Origin: Cladopsammia gracilis
Lineage: Eukaryota; Cnidaria; Anthozoa; Scleractinia; Dendrophylliidae
Length of the DNA: 64,000 bases
Reading direction: 5' to 3'
Assembly: GCA_022457155.1 (NCBI GenBank)
Contig: JAJGOT010000049.1
Span: 1,056,001 to 1,120,000, forward strand
Shown: piece by piece, positions 53,201 through 63,103 of the stretch
Position numbering within the stretch: position 1 is the first letter of the stretch
How the letters are laid out: each line of letters begins with the position of its first letter
The notes under the pieces: generated by a model
Seen by the model: the letters and a program-made list of their open reading frames with translations, nothing else
Told to the model about the DNA's origin: nothing
The model's database searches: none
Program-made: the position numbers and the translations under genes

Positions 53201-56200
53201 TCATGAATTGGCAGTAATGTTTGTCAAAAGAAAATCTAAAGGCTATGTTACCCCCTTCTGGCCTTAATAACAAGGTAGTTAATGTAACAGAGTGGCTGTA
53301 AGACAAGGTTCTACTGCATGACCAAATTGAATCATAATAATATTATTTTTTTAGGTTTCTGCTCCTGTTCAGTCTAATGGCCATTCATGTTATGTAAGTG
53401 CTGTACATAAATTATAATGAAATTGTATACATGTAACTCTAGCTCTTGTTCGCAGGTTACATAATTATTCAGACCAAACATGGTAACAGTTGACCACTAG
53501 ACAATATACATGTACATGTACTATAGTGCCCTTGGCCTTTCAGGTGTAAAATAGTTGTTTGTTTTGATGTACATTAAAATAATGTACAATATGCAGGGTT
53601 GTCAGAAAAGTTTGAAATACAGTGCAGCTCAGAATTAACTAGCCTGTGAACAGACTCTCTGGTGGGATATAAAGCAAAAAATAAAAAAACCGCGAGGGGG
53701 AGGGTTAAAGGAAAAGGGAGAGGGAGAAGGGTTATTTCTAACGACTCTGTACAGCATTAAATCCTCCTATCAATTTGAGAGATATTCTGCCGAGATCAAA
53801 GAAGAAAAGAGAAGAGAACAAATTCATAACTGATCTAAAGGCGCATTTCTCTCTTAATACATGTAAGTCTTACTGGGAAAGCTTTATGCTTTTTAAATAC
53901 TTTTTAGCGATGAGTGATACTAGTTTTTAGCCTGTCTACTTTTATAGAGAGTCGCTCAAAGACATGCTTGAAGGCTTTTAAAAACAATACAATGGTCACA
54001 CAACAGGAGTCGTGTAGGTCTGTCTACCCCATTTATAACCATGCGCATAGCTCTTTCTCAGCTTCTTCTTCCCCTAAACCAATAGCAAATGCTTTGAGTC
54101 TCAAACGTGTTATCTCCTCGACTTGATCTTTCATAATGGAAACTAGTGGCGATACAACAATAACAGTCGTTCTTTCCAACTTCCACAGCTCTTTCAGGAC
54201 ACGAGGGAGAATTTGAAAGATTAAACTTTTCCAAATCCAGTTGGAAGAATGCCAAATACATCATGTTTCTCTGCTAAAGACTTCAAGCAACGTTTCTGCT
54301 CTTCTTTTAAACCTGTAATATGAGGAAAATCCCCAGAGAATCGCCCAATGCTTTTTCAAACTGATCGATTGAGATCCGGCCGTCAGACATGTTTCTATTT
54401 TGCGGTGCGATATGCAAATTTTGATCGCATGTCGGCGGATATCAAAATGACCGCAAACTTGTCAACAGAATGTGTCAACAGTCGGTGATCTGACCAATCA
54501 GCGTTTGCACTAGAATCTCGGTGATCTGGAACGGCGGCATCAATGGTTTGTCCACGGGCCTCCCCGCCTCTTCCCCTCTCCCCAGTTTTCCCGTGGCTCG
54601 CTTTGCTCGTCGACTTTTCCTCACGAGTCTTCTTTTCTCCACTATCTACTTTCATCATACCCCCACAAGGAGGCCTGTTGACAGGCTAAGAATTAAGCAA
54701 CCACAAAAACGCGCTTCAAATGCGTTTGTTAGAAATGCGTTAACACGAGTGCATTAATCTAATACGCTTCAAAAGCGCACTTGTAGCGTTGCTTATTAGT
54801 ATGTATGAGCTAGCTCATTGTTGTCTGTTATTGTTGCTTTTAGTGTCAAGAAAATGGTTTAAACAATGTCCACATATAAAAATATACAGTTGTTTTCATC
54901 CTGCTTTTTTGACAGTGGACGTGACATGTTGGACACATTGCAAGACATTTTAATTTCGCTCACTGCAAAACAGACCACAGAATAGCTGGACCTTCTTTGA
55001 AAGAGCATTTCACCGTTTTGACAACTTTGCTGATCAAGAGATGTGTAAATTTCAGTGCTTTTTCTTGTGAACTGTGTAAGTTTGCTTGAAGTTTACGGAT
55101 AGAAGCAATAGAGTTGACATGACACATTGCTAGAAATCTTTCAAGTCCGCTCGCCAAAAAATAATGTTAAAATGGTTGGCGAGTTGAAATAAATGCCATC
55201 ACAAGTTGGATCTTCATTGAAAGACCATTAAGGCATTTTTCTTGGAACCTGAGTTTGAAAAGAAACCGGGTATATATTATTTTTTTAATAACATTGCCTC
55301 AAAAAAACTGGAAAGAAAAGTACATTTAGCTGGCATTAATAAGACAAGGCAGGTGGTGATTTTCATCGGCAGCTGGATACTTTTGACAACCCTGAATATG
55401 TACATTTGTTTTGTGTGTACCAATCCTCCAAGTCGCGACCGTTTTAGACACTGGCGACCTGATTCAAAAAAGATTTTCTAACCTGGCAGCTAAATCTAAA
55501 GAGTCACTTGCCAAAAGTCGACTTAAGAAAACATCTACAGTGTAACTTGGAGGGTTGGATATGTTGTGGTTTAATTTTCTCCTTGGTATGAAAATAATTT
55601 ATTTTTAAACCAGTTTGATTCTTGTTTTCCTGTCTCAGAAAATTATGGGTAATGAATCTGAGACAAAACTGGTTTGAAAATGTTAAAACCAAAGAAAAAT
55701 TTGAACTACAACATACTGTAAGACTGTATACAGTACGTGTGTTATTAAATCCTCAGAATAACATTCTACATGTACATGTACCAACTGGTCCAAAACTGAA
55801 CGAAACCTTGAAGCACACTGTTAGTATTCTTGTTTAAAGTGCCTATGAAATGAAATTTTCGACCTGTTTTTTATACGAAAAAATTGAAGTCCCTGTTCCA
55901 CTGATTCATAATTTCCCACCGCATTTTTGCACAACTGATGATGTCACCATGTTATTTGCTTCTGCTTCTGTTTTTCTGCTGTAAAGGATCAGTTTGCCAT
56001 TTCTTTCGTTTCACTTCAAGTATTAATACTGATCTATGTCTGGAAACCCAGATCCGGCCATTCTCAACGGATTGTTGCAGTAGTGATCATGCATTTTGTT
56101 TATTTCTATACTAGTTCCAGGCCCCAGGACATGAAAAGTTCATGTTTGACCAACTTTGGATGTCCAAAAAAATACTTTTCGTTGCTTGACAATAACTTAA

Positions 56201-57847
56201 AATAATTGGCAAATTATGGATCGGTGGAACATGGACTGCAAGTTTTTAGTACAAGGAATGGGTCAAAAATGTCATTTCATAGGCACTTTAAAACTAAAGT
56301 TCTAAACACGCAAAATAAATAGTGGTGTAACGATTAATCCAATTCTCGATTAATCGCGATTATGACCATTCGGTTCGATTCACGATTCTTCGCTTCCACG
56401 TTTCAATTTTTGTATACCTTTTCCAGGGTGTCCTCAATGAGTTATAATATTGTGAAATAAAAATTCAGAACTCTTTAAAATCTGCGTTTTTGATTGACGA
56501 GCAAAGGCATTTGCAGTTTGTGTGCCATTTTGTGTTGCCTAGTAAAACTGCTGCCTTTCTACCACCCCTTGAGAATTTCGAAATAATAGGGCAAACCATG
56601 TGCAACACTCTCATTGTCACATTCTCAAACATGGCAACGAACGACTATGCAATCGTGATTCCGCCTGCATCTTTTAGATCAGCTGTTTGGAAATATTATG
56701 GTTTTTCGGCTAAAGACGGTACAACAGCTAAGTCTAAAACTATCTGCAAGAAACATTTGCATAATCGAAACGAAATATTCAAAATCGAAAGGCAATAATC
56801 AAAATCGAATCGAAATATGAATCGCTACACCCCTAAAAATAAACATTTTGAATGGTAACCATACCCACAGACAAAACAGCATGTGGAAGTCTTCTAAGTT
56901 CCTTAGTTTCCCTGAAGAATTCCAAGTAACCTCTTGCTTGTGACTTGTGATGCTGATATTGTAAGATTCTATCTGAGATGAATATTAACACCCACAACCC
57001 AACATGTAATATCACAAGAAAGCTGAATGGAGGATCAGTTCCACCAAGTGATAATGAGGCGGCATCCACAAGCTTCTCTTTTGGAAATATGAATTGGAGG
57101 GTTTCAAATGCAATCTGCAAAAATGAAATACACTTATCATTTAAGGTGGCTCCCAACAGTTTACAGCACTTTTTAAGACTTAGAATTTGATGGGTCATTA
57201 TAACCACTCTTTATCAGTTGATGTTACAATCATGACATCAAACGAATGCCCAATGATTGGTGAACATGTTGTTATCATTTTTGTGACACAATATGTTACT
57301 ATAGGAAGAGTATAACGTGATAAAAACACCCTTAATTTTAGCTTTAAGTATTAATTACTCAAAAATGACTCGGTGAACCCCATTTTTTATTGTCAAAATT
57401 TGATCAGTAGGATAAGATGCAACTTTTGGCAAAGTTTAAAAAAATTCTGCAGGTGGGGTTCAGAGCCATCTTAAATTTTAGCACCAACTGATAAAGAGTG
57501 GTTTTAATGACCCATCAAAATCTAAGTCTTGGAAAGTGCTGGAAACTGTTGGGAACCACCTTAATTAAATAAACTTTTAACCCTTAACTAATAACACTAT
57601 ACTTACATGTATTCAACATACATGTACATGTACATATTATTAAAGAGTCATTGACAACATCCACAATCCATTTATATTGTACACTTACAAAGAGAATCAG
57701 CTGTGAAATAGCAATCCATGTCGTGTGAATTGGGTGAAATTTCGTTTCAGGAACAAGACCCAAAGAAGCTGTCTCGCTTGCTAAGGCTTCCTCTTGAGCT
57801 TGTGATGGCAGACCAGGTGCACTTTCTGCTTGGTTGAAGAAATAACC
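47218..57847 (-). CDS. TMEM192: Transmembrane protein 192 (lysosomal), first exon missing
   Basis: Five minus-strand exons in order: 57847-57689, 57114-56865, 53013-52867, 50151-50037, 47353-47218, giving 268 residues and TAA. All junctions keep phase (0, 1, 1, 2). Motifs shared with the animal family: ETKFHPIHTTWI before helix 1, LHVGLWVLIFISDRILQYQHH with ARGY (the helix 3 region), SVGNAVLLVVF, the ITGYR segment, and the C-terminal coiled coil DEVLEKQADMIRYLQQHNAN with GKRL. The family has four membrane helices and sits in lysosome and late-endosome membranes, where the protein forms dimers. The first exon shown starts in phase 0 and lacks a Met, so a short upstream exon must lie beyond 57847; I could not identify it. 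Introns hold many transposons. Confidence 0.9.
47950..48275 (+). repeat. Retrotransposon 3-prime end with (GTT)n tail
   Basis: A TA-rich stretch ends in CACATGAATAAAGGTTGTTG, that is, AATAAAG followed by a GTT repeat. This is a typical non-LTR retrotransposon tail. The repeated ATGTACCAAGAAAT near 48000 may belong to it. No coding remnant was read. Intron of TMEM192. Confidence 0.4.
48570..49797 (+). repeat. 1.2 kb dispersed repeat, copy C
   Basis: This is the reverse complement of copy A along its whole length. It begins TATAGCGGAGC, then a hairpin GCCAGGCC-GAA-GGCCTGGC (48585-48603), and ends near CTATCTATATATATTA. Short frames in the GC-rich first 250 bp are antisense pairs and not convincing genes. 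Last intron of TMEM192. Confidence 0.8.
49829..49905 (+). repeat. tRNA-like (SINE-like) sequence
   Basis: A box-like TGGTACAGTGG near 49836 and B box GGTTCAATCC at 49887-49896, followed by GAGTGGGGATTTT. There is no convincing acceptor stem. It immediately follows copy C of the 1.2 kb repeat. Confidence 0.45.
50152..51922. other. TMEM192 intron, no gene recognised
   Basis: Contains a T-run at 51300, a run of about 19 G near 51630 and several TACATGTA-type motifs. The antisense frame at 50106-50450 overlaps exon 50037-50151 in another register and is not a gene. Confidence 0.4.
51923..52384. mobile_element. TTAA-flanked fold-back element (AG group)
   Basis: TTAA at 51923-51926 and 52381-52384. 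The right end, read inward, is AGTGCACCTAAACCCTAAT; the left reads GCACCTAAACCCTAAT directly after TTAA, having lost three bases. Arms of about 150 bp include CTAATTAGATGACGTCA and TGAGTTATAGAGATTTGAAT. In the left arm TTAAAAACAAGAAATATT also occurs as an inner palindrome. No coding. Confidence 0.8.
52538..52697. mobile_element. Tc1/mariner/pogo-like inverted-repeat element
   Basis: CAGTTGAAGCTGCC at the left and the inverted AGAGCTTGGACTG at the right, each bordered by TA (52536-52537 and 52698-52699). The interior repeats words such as AAGCGAAC and GTCCG, similar to 22276-22450 and 59390-59605. It lies 170 bp from a TMEM192 exon. Confidence 0.75.
53639..54688. mobile_element. TIR element carrying a helicase fragment
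   Basis: The left end TAGCCTGTGAACAGACTCTC and the right end, read inward, TAGCCTGTCAACAGGCCTCC match over about 28 bp. AGAATTAA stands outside both (53631-53638 and 54689-54696), an 8 bp target duplication. The interior contains a minus-strand RecQ-like helicase start preceded by a GC-rich leader, which looks like a promoter and first exon. I do not recognise the superfamily; 8 bp duplications occur in hAT, P and Zisupton-type elements. Confidence 0.75.
53985..54390 (-). pseudogene. RecQ-like DEAD/DEAH helicase N-terminal fragment
   Basis: A minus-strand ATG near 54388 starts MSDGRISIDQFEKALG. After a frame change comes LKEEQKRCLKSLAEKHDVFG and ILPTGFGK, a helicase motif I (Walker A) of the RecQ type. 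The next frame gives TTVIVVSPLVSIMKDQVEEI, motif Ia. Sequence is lost before the DEVH box. At least two frameshifts and one stop show it is dead. It is wholly inside the TIR element at 53639-54688, so it is probably cargo or part of the transposon's own coding region. Confidence 0.75.
54697..55549. other. TMEM192 intron, no gene recognised
   Basis: The block 54940-55240 has two similar passages (TTGCAAGACATTTTAATTTCG and TTGCTAGAAATCTTTCAAG followed by CTCGC), hinting at an old repeat. Nothing else is assignable. Confidence 0.35.
55550..55727. mobile_element. Fold-back element, 178 bp
   Basis: GATATGTTGTGGTTTAATTT and AAACCAGTTT in the left arm pair with AAACTGGTTT and TTTGAACTACAACATACTG in the right arm. 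TCTCAGA also recurs inverted near the centre. No ORF. Confidence 0.65.
55834..56291. mobile_element. TTAA-flanked inverted-repeat element (AG group)
   Basis: TTAA at 55834-55837 and 56288-56291 directly abut AGTGCCTATGAAATGA and its exact inverted copy. 458 bp, no transposase. The terminus resembles that of 51923-52384 (AGTGC), pointing to the same transposase family. Confidence 0.88.
56320..56835. mobile_element. hAT-like element with 8 bp duplication and BED-finger remnant
   Basis: The ends TAGTGGTGTAACGAT and, inverted, TAGGGGTGTAGCGAT are flanked by exact AAAATAAA duplications (56312-56319 and 56836-56843). Termini and the 8 bp duplication are those of hAT transposons. Subterminal blocks AATCGCGATT and AAAATCGAATCGA are repeated. 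It is a deletion derivative keeping only the beginning of a transposase. Confidence 0.9.
56625..56770 (+). pseudogene. BED zinc finger fragment of a hAT transposase
   Basis: From 56631 the plus frame reads MATNDYAIVIPPASFRSAVW followed by KYYGFSAKDG and KSKTICKKH. The SxVWxYFGF pattern followed by ICKxC is that of BED fingers at the N-terminus of hAT transposases and ZBED proteins. The second cysteine appears as His and the finger's closing His pair is not clear, so it is degenerate or cut by the internal deletion. Confidence 0.65.
57141..57564. mobile_element. TTAA-flanked inverted-repeat element (GGTGG group)
   Basis: TTAA at 57141-57144 and 57561-57564. GGTGGCTCCCAACAGTTTAC at the left and an inverted relative at the right, arms about 90 bp including TGATGGGTCATT and TAAAGAGTGGTT. 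Ends resemble those of 382-958. It begins only 27 bp from the acceptor of a TMEM192 exon (57114). Confidence 0.88.
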
Positions 57848-58047
57848 CTACAAATAAGGGACAAAATTAAGGTACTCAATAATTTTATAAAGTTAGGGGG
57901 AGGGTTCTGACCATGACTGTTGGGGAACCAAAACCTACATCTGTACTGTACATGTACAGTGTACTTCATGTATGTTATCACAACAAGAAAACCCATTTTT
58001 CTCTCTAATTTTGGAGAAGAATTACAACAGGGCCTGTGATATTATGG

Positions 58048-59035
58048 ACATAATGTCCGGGGTCGAAATGTTCCCAGACTGTTTACCTGTGTCTGGTGAC
58101 AGGCAGAAAAAAAATTTTAATGTTTATTTTCATTTTTTTAATGTTTATTTTCATTTTTTAATGATAACAAAACTCAACTGTGGTTTTTCAATCAATTGCA
58201 TAAACTGGTAGAATAAGGAAGCAACGGCATTAATATTATTTTGTTGTCAATTTACTTTGTCTTAGCCTGTTTACGCCTTTGGTTTTGCCTATAAGGCATC
58301 CACTAGTCTCCTGGGTTTTTTTTTTGTTTTGTTTTTTTAGCATTATCCCACCATAGTCTAATTGCAGGCTCAGCATTATAGTCCTTGACAGTTTTTCTGC
58401 TGAGGGCAACATGCATGAGGTCAATAAGCAACTCTTCTTTGTGTTTGTACCACCAGTCAGATTTAACTCTATTTGTGAGGCTGAAACCACATTCAACACA
58501 AGCAGTTGAATAAATTAAAACTAATAATATTTTTACCAGGCTTAAAATAAAATTATTTTTTTAATTCGTCTGAGTTGCCTTTCTTCCGTTTTTGTCATCA
58601 TTGCTGCAAAATTCTCTTCCATATGTACTTCTCCTGCTCCCGCTTCTTTGGCACATTGCTTATGCTTTAGAAAATGATCCATACCACAATCATAAACTGA
58701 AAGAATTCATTTCATGCTTGATCGGCGAAGAAAAGTGAGTCACATGGTGTCTGCTGTCTTTGTCATGCGCACTGCAAAGATTGCATCATCCCACTTTTAT
58801 TGAGTAGAGTCTGGTAACTACTGTGCGAGAGCTGGAACAATGGCTCACAAAACTGCATGAGTGTGTGTGGAAAATGGATGAAAATATTATTCAAATCAAC
58901 AAATTCTGAATTATTAAGGACTTCCTTGCCTGTTGCCAGCAACAGGCTCCTTATTTTTTTTTTACCTGTCACTTTCGAAAATTACTTCAAATATACAGGT
59001 ACATTGTAGACAAGCAACATTTCGACCCCTGTATA
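58048..59035. mobile_element. Decayed hAT element
   Basis: GGGGTCGAAATGTT near the left end and its inverted copy AACATTTCGACCCC near the right end are about 1 kb apart. Between them a minus-strand stretch encodes a hAT C-terminal remnant (58240-58510). No clean 8 bp duplication was found, so borders may be eroded. Confidence 0.55.
58240..58510 (-). pseudogene. hAT transposase-like C-terminal remnant
   Basis: The minus strand reads ACVECGFSLTNRVKSDWW, then KHKEELLIDLMHVALS, KTVKDYNAEPAIRLWW. The pattern (SxxNRxK... LxxLMxVxxxxxxVxDxxxxPAVxLW) matches the C-terminus of hAT-derived proteins such as the ZNF862-like group. There is no start, the dimerisation core upstream is gone, and it runs into a K-rich stretch. 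Confidence 0.6.
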
Positions 59036-60498
59036 GGCATAATTTTATACTAATCAGCACATACACTGTATTTCTTCATTGAAAGGCTCCAACATGTACA
59101 GTGTATAAGCCAACTCGCCTTTGGAACCAATAATCAAATCCACATTGAACATGTAACGAACACTTCCCCACAAAATCTAGAATGATCGATTGCTTCTGTG
59201 TTTCAAACCTCAAGTCAACATTTTGCAACAGATCACTGTAACAATCCGCAGATCTTATTACAGCCATCTTTTATGTACATGTAAGTAAACTGTTATCTGT
59301 CAGCACTCCGGGTCAGCGCTATTAAAAACTGAACTTTTGTGACATTCGAGCAATGATTTTCTTACAATCACGATCGATCATACGTGGTTGGGTGGTTGCT
59401 TACCGGAAACAGAAAACAAAAGAATATGTCAAACTTCTGGCCTAAAAAGTGGTCGCAGTCTCTTAAGAAATTTGAGTAGTGGTTGCTTACGAGAGAGTTT
59501 TTGAAATAGTATTTGACTAAGAATAAAAACGTTTTTTTTTACAAGCGGTTGCTTACGGGAGGTGGTCGCTTACGAGAAGTGGTCGCTATGAGAGAGTTGA
59601 CTGTATTACTGTAGGTTCCGACAATTCGCTGACTTCCTTGTGGTAGCCTTCTTCATAATACATTGTAGAAACATGTTTTACACAGATACAGTACATGTAG
59701 GCACAAAGCGTAAGAGCTAATTCTTGGGAACATGCAGGTCCTTATTGTCTTGTTGCTTTAGAAAAATTGCTTCTTTTCTTATGGTACATTGAAATATATA
59801 AGACAATGTTTCTTACCCATGTTCATGGCAAACATTTTCTGTCATTTGGTCTTATTGGTGTGCAGTGGGTGTATAAGTCAGTCCTGTATTTTCTCCCATT
59901 GAGGTAAATGTTGCTTTTATACACAGCATACAACTCGAGGCCGAATTTATTGTGAGTTCTTCCGAGGCAAAAATGCCAAACATCGATCTCTCGCGATGGC
60001 AAGCATATTGTCAATTTATTCCCCATTTTACTGCCGATTCTTTACAATGCCTGTGTCGGAGCAGTCTTCGCTGCCTGGGGTGAGTAATTTCAAGACTTTT
60101 ATTTTAAAGAAAGAACAATAGAAACACAAGGCAAAATGGCGTCATTATTACAGCCCATCTGATTTTCGGGACTGGACCTCTGTGGATTATGGACTGTGGA
60201 ATGCATGTCATATTAATGTTGATCTTTACTGATTTCATTGCTTTTTTTAAGGAGTTAAAAAGTTAAGCAATAAATTAATTAATATTAAAAGCGTTATCAG
60301 TACAATTTTGTAGTTCTTGAAAAATATTTACAAAACTCTGCCACATTCAGTCAATCAATCGTCCAAGAAATTTGCCAAAATTAATGGTAACCAAATTTGC
60401 TTGCTTGGACAATTTCCTCGATGCGATGTTAATGTTAAGTTTTTATCATGAACAGTGGAATATAGCACTACATCTGTATATAAATTGTATTATCGTGT

Positions 60499-60530
<32 letters not shown>

Positions 60531-60662
60531 ACACGTTTTGCTTTTGAAAGTAATCTACATGTAATACACGTAGATACTTTAAACTAATTTTGATTTTGAG
60601 GCGTCAATACTGCATTATATTGAGGGCTAGTTGGAATATATTTTCTTTGTGGTACTGAACTG
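59036..60662. other. No gene recognised; pogo-like remnant and microsatellite
   Basis: 59390-59605 has repeated GTGGTTGCTTAC/GTGGTCGCTTACGAGA words ending GAGAGTTGACTGTA, a one-sided remnant of the family at 22276 and 52538. An ATT microsatellite lies at 60500-60528. A plus-strand ATG at 60048 leads to a GTGAGT donor after about 11 codons, and a minus-strand ATG at 59265-59267 opens 63 codons; either could be a first exon but neither is supported. Confidence 0.4.
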
Positions 60663-61271
60663 CAGGGCCTCTGATATTACGCGATGGTGCGATTTTGCAT
60701 AATCGGCCTCAAATCGCATCCGATCGCATAATTCACGAAAAATCGCATAATTCGTAGAAAATCACACAAAATCGCATAATGTGAACAAACCACACGATAC
60801 ACTATCGCTTTAGCTAAGAAACTTAAGCTAAAATTTGTTTTTTTTCTATTGAATTATCCTGTATCAAATAAACAAACCGCCACTTTCGATCGAAACTGCG
60901 TTCGTTCTTGGCCACAACAAGCTTGGTAACCGCGTAAATTTCTTGAGAGCATGTTTTATTTAGCCTGGTTACTAAGGTTAACCAAGATGGCCGCTCGTTT
61001 ACAGACTCTTATCTTGGATTCTGTCGTTCGTTTTGGATGTTCCTTCATAGCTAAAAGCTTCGAAATGTCCCACAAAGATAGCGAGCACCGTTTTAAAGCA
61101 GGTATTTTCGTTTTCTTCCTCTGAAACCTGGTAAAACATGCTTAAAAAAGTTCCAGAAAAAATCGCATAATTTGCATATTTTTCCGCATAATAGTCTTTG
61201 CTTATCGCATAATTTGCCACGAAAAAATCGCATAATTTCCATTTTTTTATCGCGTAATATCAGAGGCCCTG
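60663..61271. mobile_element. CAGGGCCTCTGATATTA element with ATCGCATAAT clusters
   Basis: CAGGGCCTCTGATATTACGC and its inverted copy form the ends; GAACTG stands outside both (60657-60662 and 61272-61277). About nine copies of ATCGCATAAT or close variants cluster in the outer 130-150 bp of each side in inverted orientation, looking like transposase binding sites. No transposase. Confidence 0.85.
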
Positions 61272-61382
61272 GAACTGGAACTAGCTTGCAGTAGAGGCTG
61301 ATGCAGGGGAATCTTTTCACATGCAAATATTTTTAATGATATTCCCCTGCGTGAGCCTCCATTGCAAGCTAGTTCCAGTTCA
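61272..61382. mobile_element. Small palindromic element next to 60663-61271
   Basis: GAACTGGAACTAGCTTGCA and the inverted TGCAAGCTAGTTCCAGTTC enclose AGAGGCT/AGCCTC and GCAGGGGAAT/ATTCCCCTGC, a stem of about 45 bp with a short loop. The neighbouring element apparently inserted at its edge. Confidence 0.75.
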
Positions 61383-61561
61383 ATACCGAGAATACGAATA
61401 TTGTCTATTTGTTGTCCTTTATCTTGTGCTTGCTATTTTAAGAAAATGGCCTGGAAAGCAACTTTTGAAAATACAGTAAACCAGATAAATGCATTTTGTA
61501 GTTCTAATTTCCCTTGCATCACAAAATCCGAAATGTTTGCATAATTTTTGATATTTTTTAC

Positions 61562-62315
61562 CAGGGGTGGAAATAACGGCCGGTCAACGGACAATGTCCG
61601 GCCTGATTGGGGCTTTGACCAGTCAAACGTTCGTCTTGCCGGTCATGTTGAACGTTCACACCCATAGTGATCCTTTCAAAACTTTAGAAATACAATAAAA
61701 TAGCTGTTGTTTACTATGCACTATGACTTTAATAAATATCGCAAAGTTATCCTAGAGTTATCTTAAAGTTACCCTAAAGCTACCGTAAAATTATTGCAAA
61801 GCGGCTACCGTAACGTTAGATTAACCGTAATTTCCCCTCGAAACTACCGTAAAGTTATAGCAAAGGTACCGTAAGTTATTGTAAAGTTCCCGTAAAACTA
61901 CCGTATAGTTATGAAAGCTACTGTAAAGTTATCGTAAACCGTTACGGTTACTGTAACGTTATAGTTATGAAAAGCTACCGTATAGTTATCGCAAAGCTAC
62001 CAAGTCGTTATCGTAAAGTTTCCGTAACGTTATATCATAAAGTTGCCGTAAACTACTGTAAAGTTATCGCAAAGCCATCGTACAGTGCTGGTAAAACTAC
62101 TGTAAAGCTACAGTAAATGGCTATAGCAAAGCTACCACAAACGTTTACCACTCACTGAGTTAGCCATTGGTTGGGGGGGGGGGGGGGTGTATTGTGTACT
62201 TGTGGAAAATTAAATTCGTTATACTTGACCTGCCAGAAATGAAGTATGACCAAGCTAAAATTTATTTGGACGGTCATCTTGACCGGTGGACGTCCCAAAA
62301 TTATTTCCAGCCCTG
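61562..62315. mobile_element. CAGGGGTGGAAATAA element with internal minisatellite
   Basis: CAGGGGTGGAAATAA at the left and the inverted TTATTTCCAGCCCTG at the right, with TTTAC outside both. GGCCGGTCAACGGAC and GACGGTCATCTTGACCGG lie near the ends. From about 61740 to 62140 the interior is a degenerate array of GTAAAGTTACCGTAAAGCTA-type units. A G-run follows at 62173. hAT-like termini, no ORF. Confidence 0.85.
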
Positions 62316-62785
62316 TTTACTTTTAGTTTTACAGGCTATTTTTCATACGCAACTGATCTACATGTATGTTTTTTATTCAAAAACTGTTTACAGTCATTCA
62401 TTTTTATGGGAAGTCGACAGCCTTTTTTTTCTCGCCTTTCTTTTTCTTGCTGTCTGATAATTAATAATATTATTTGCATGTCTAAAAATGAAATTTCCAG
62501 CAATATTTTAACCTTGTACATTGTAAATGTCCATTTCGTGTATTTTCATAATGTTTTAAAACGAACTAAAGCAATAGTTCAACCTAAGTTTTATACCTGC
62601 AACAAAAAGTCTTATACTGTAAATTCGCTCATGGACTGGTAGGAAAGCAATCAGGTAAGAGAGTTTGATAATGCATGTATCTATGCATAATATGCATAAT
62701 ATATTCGCAGTTCTAATTTCCCTTGCATCATTTTTGATTGATTGGTTGATTGATTGTTTTGCAGGCTATTTTTCATGCACAACTG

Positions 62786-63103
62786 CTGGGGCGGATCTAC
62801 ATGTAGGGGGGGGGGGGGGTCGGGGGGTTCGATCAAACCCCCTAAATTAAAACAGCTAATGTCAAAAACTTGTAAAAATATAAAATACAGGTAAATACAG
62901 AATGGCATTAATTATTTTTAACTTTAAAAATATGATATTAAAACGCGCTGACTTCGCCTCAGGATGGCGGAAATTGCATTTCCGAGGACTTGAAATGTCA
63001 AAATTTTCTGGGGGAGGATGCCCCTGGGACCCCCCTACAGGGAGGACGTCTTCAGCGACCCCTTGATTGAACCCCTTCTGCTAAAAACCTGGATCTGCCC
63101 CAA
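62786..63103. mobile_element. GGGGCGGATC-family element
   Basis: The left end CTGGGGCGGATC and the right end GATCTGCCCCAA are inverted relatives of the 41437-41603 ends. AACTG flanks both sides (62781-62785 and 63104-63108), and the paralogous site in copy 1 of the local duplication has AACTG once. Interior: G-run, ATTGCATTTCCGAGGACTTG and CCCCCCTACAGGG blocks. Confidence 0.8.

Noticed and set aside
59076..59267. Candidate first exon of TMEM192 (MAVIRSADCYSD) on the minus strand
   Set aside because: Good context at the ATG, but no GT donor in phase 0 to join the exon at 57847; left unassigned.
60048..60080. Possible first exon (ATG, about 11 codons, then GTGAGT) on the plus strand
   Set aside because: No following exon with matching phase was seen; a chance donor is likely.
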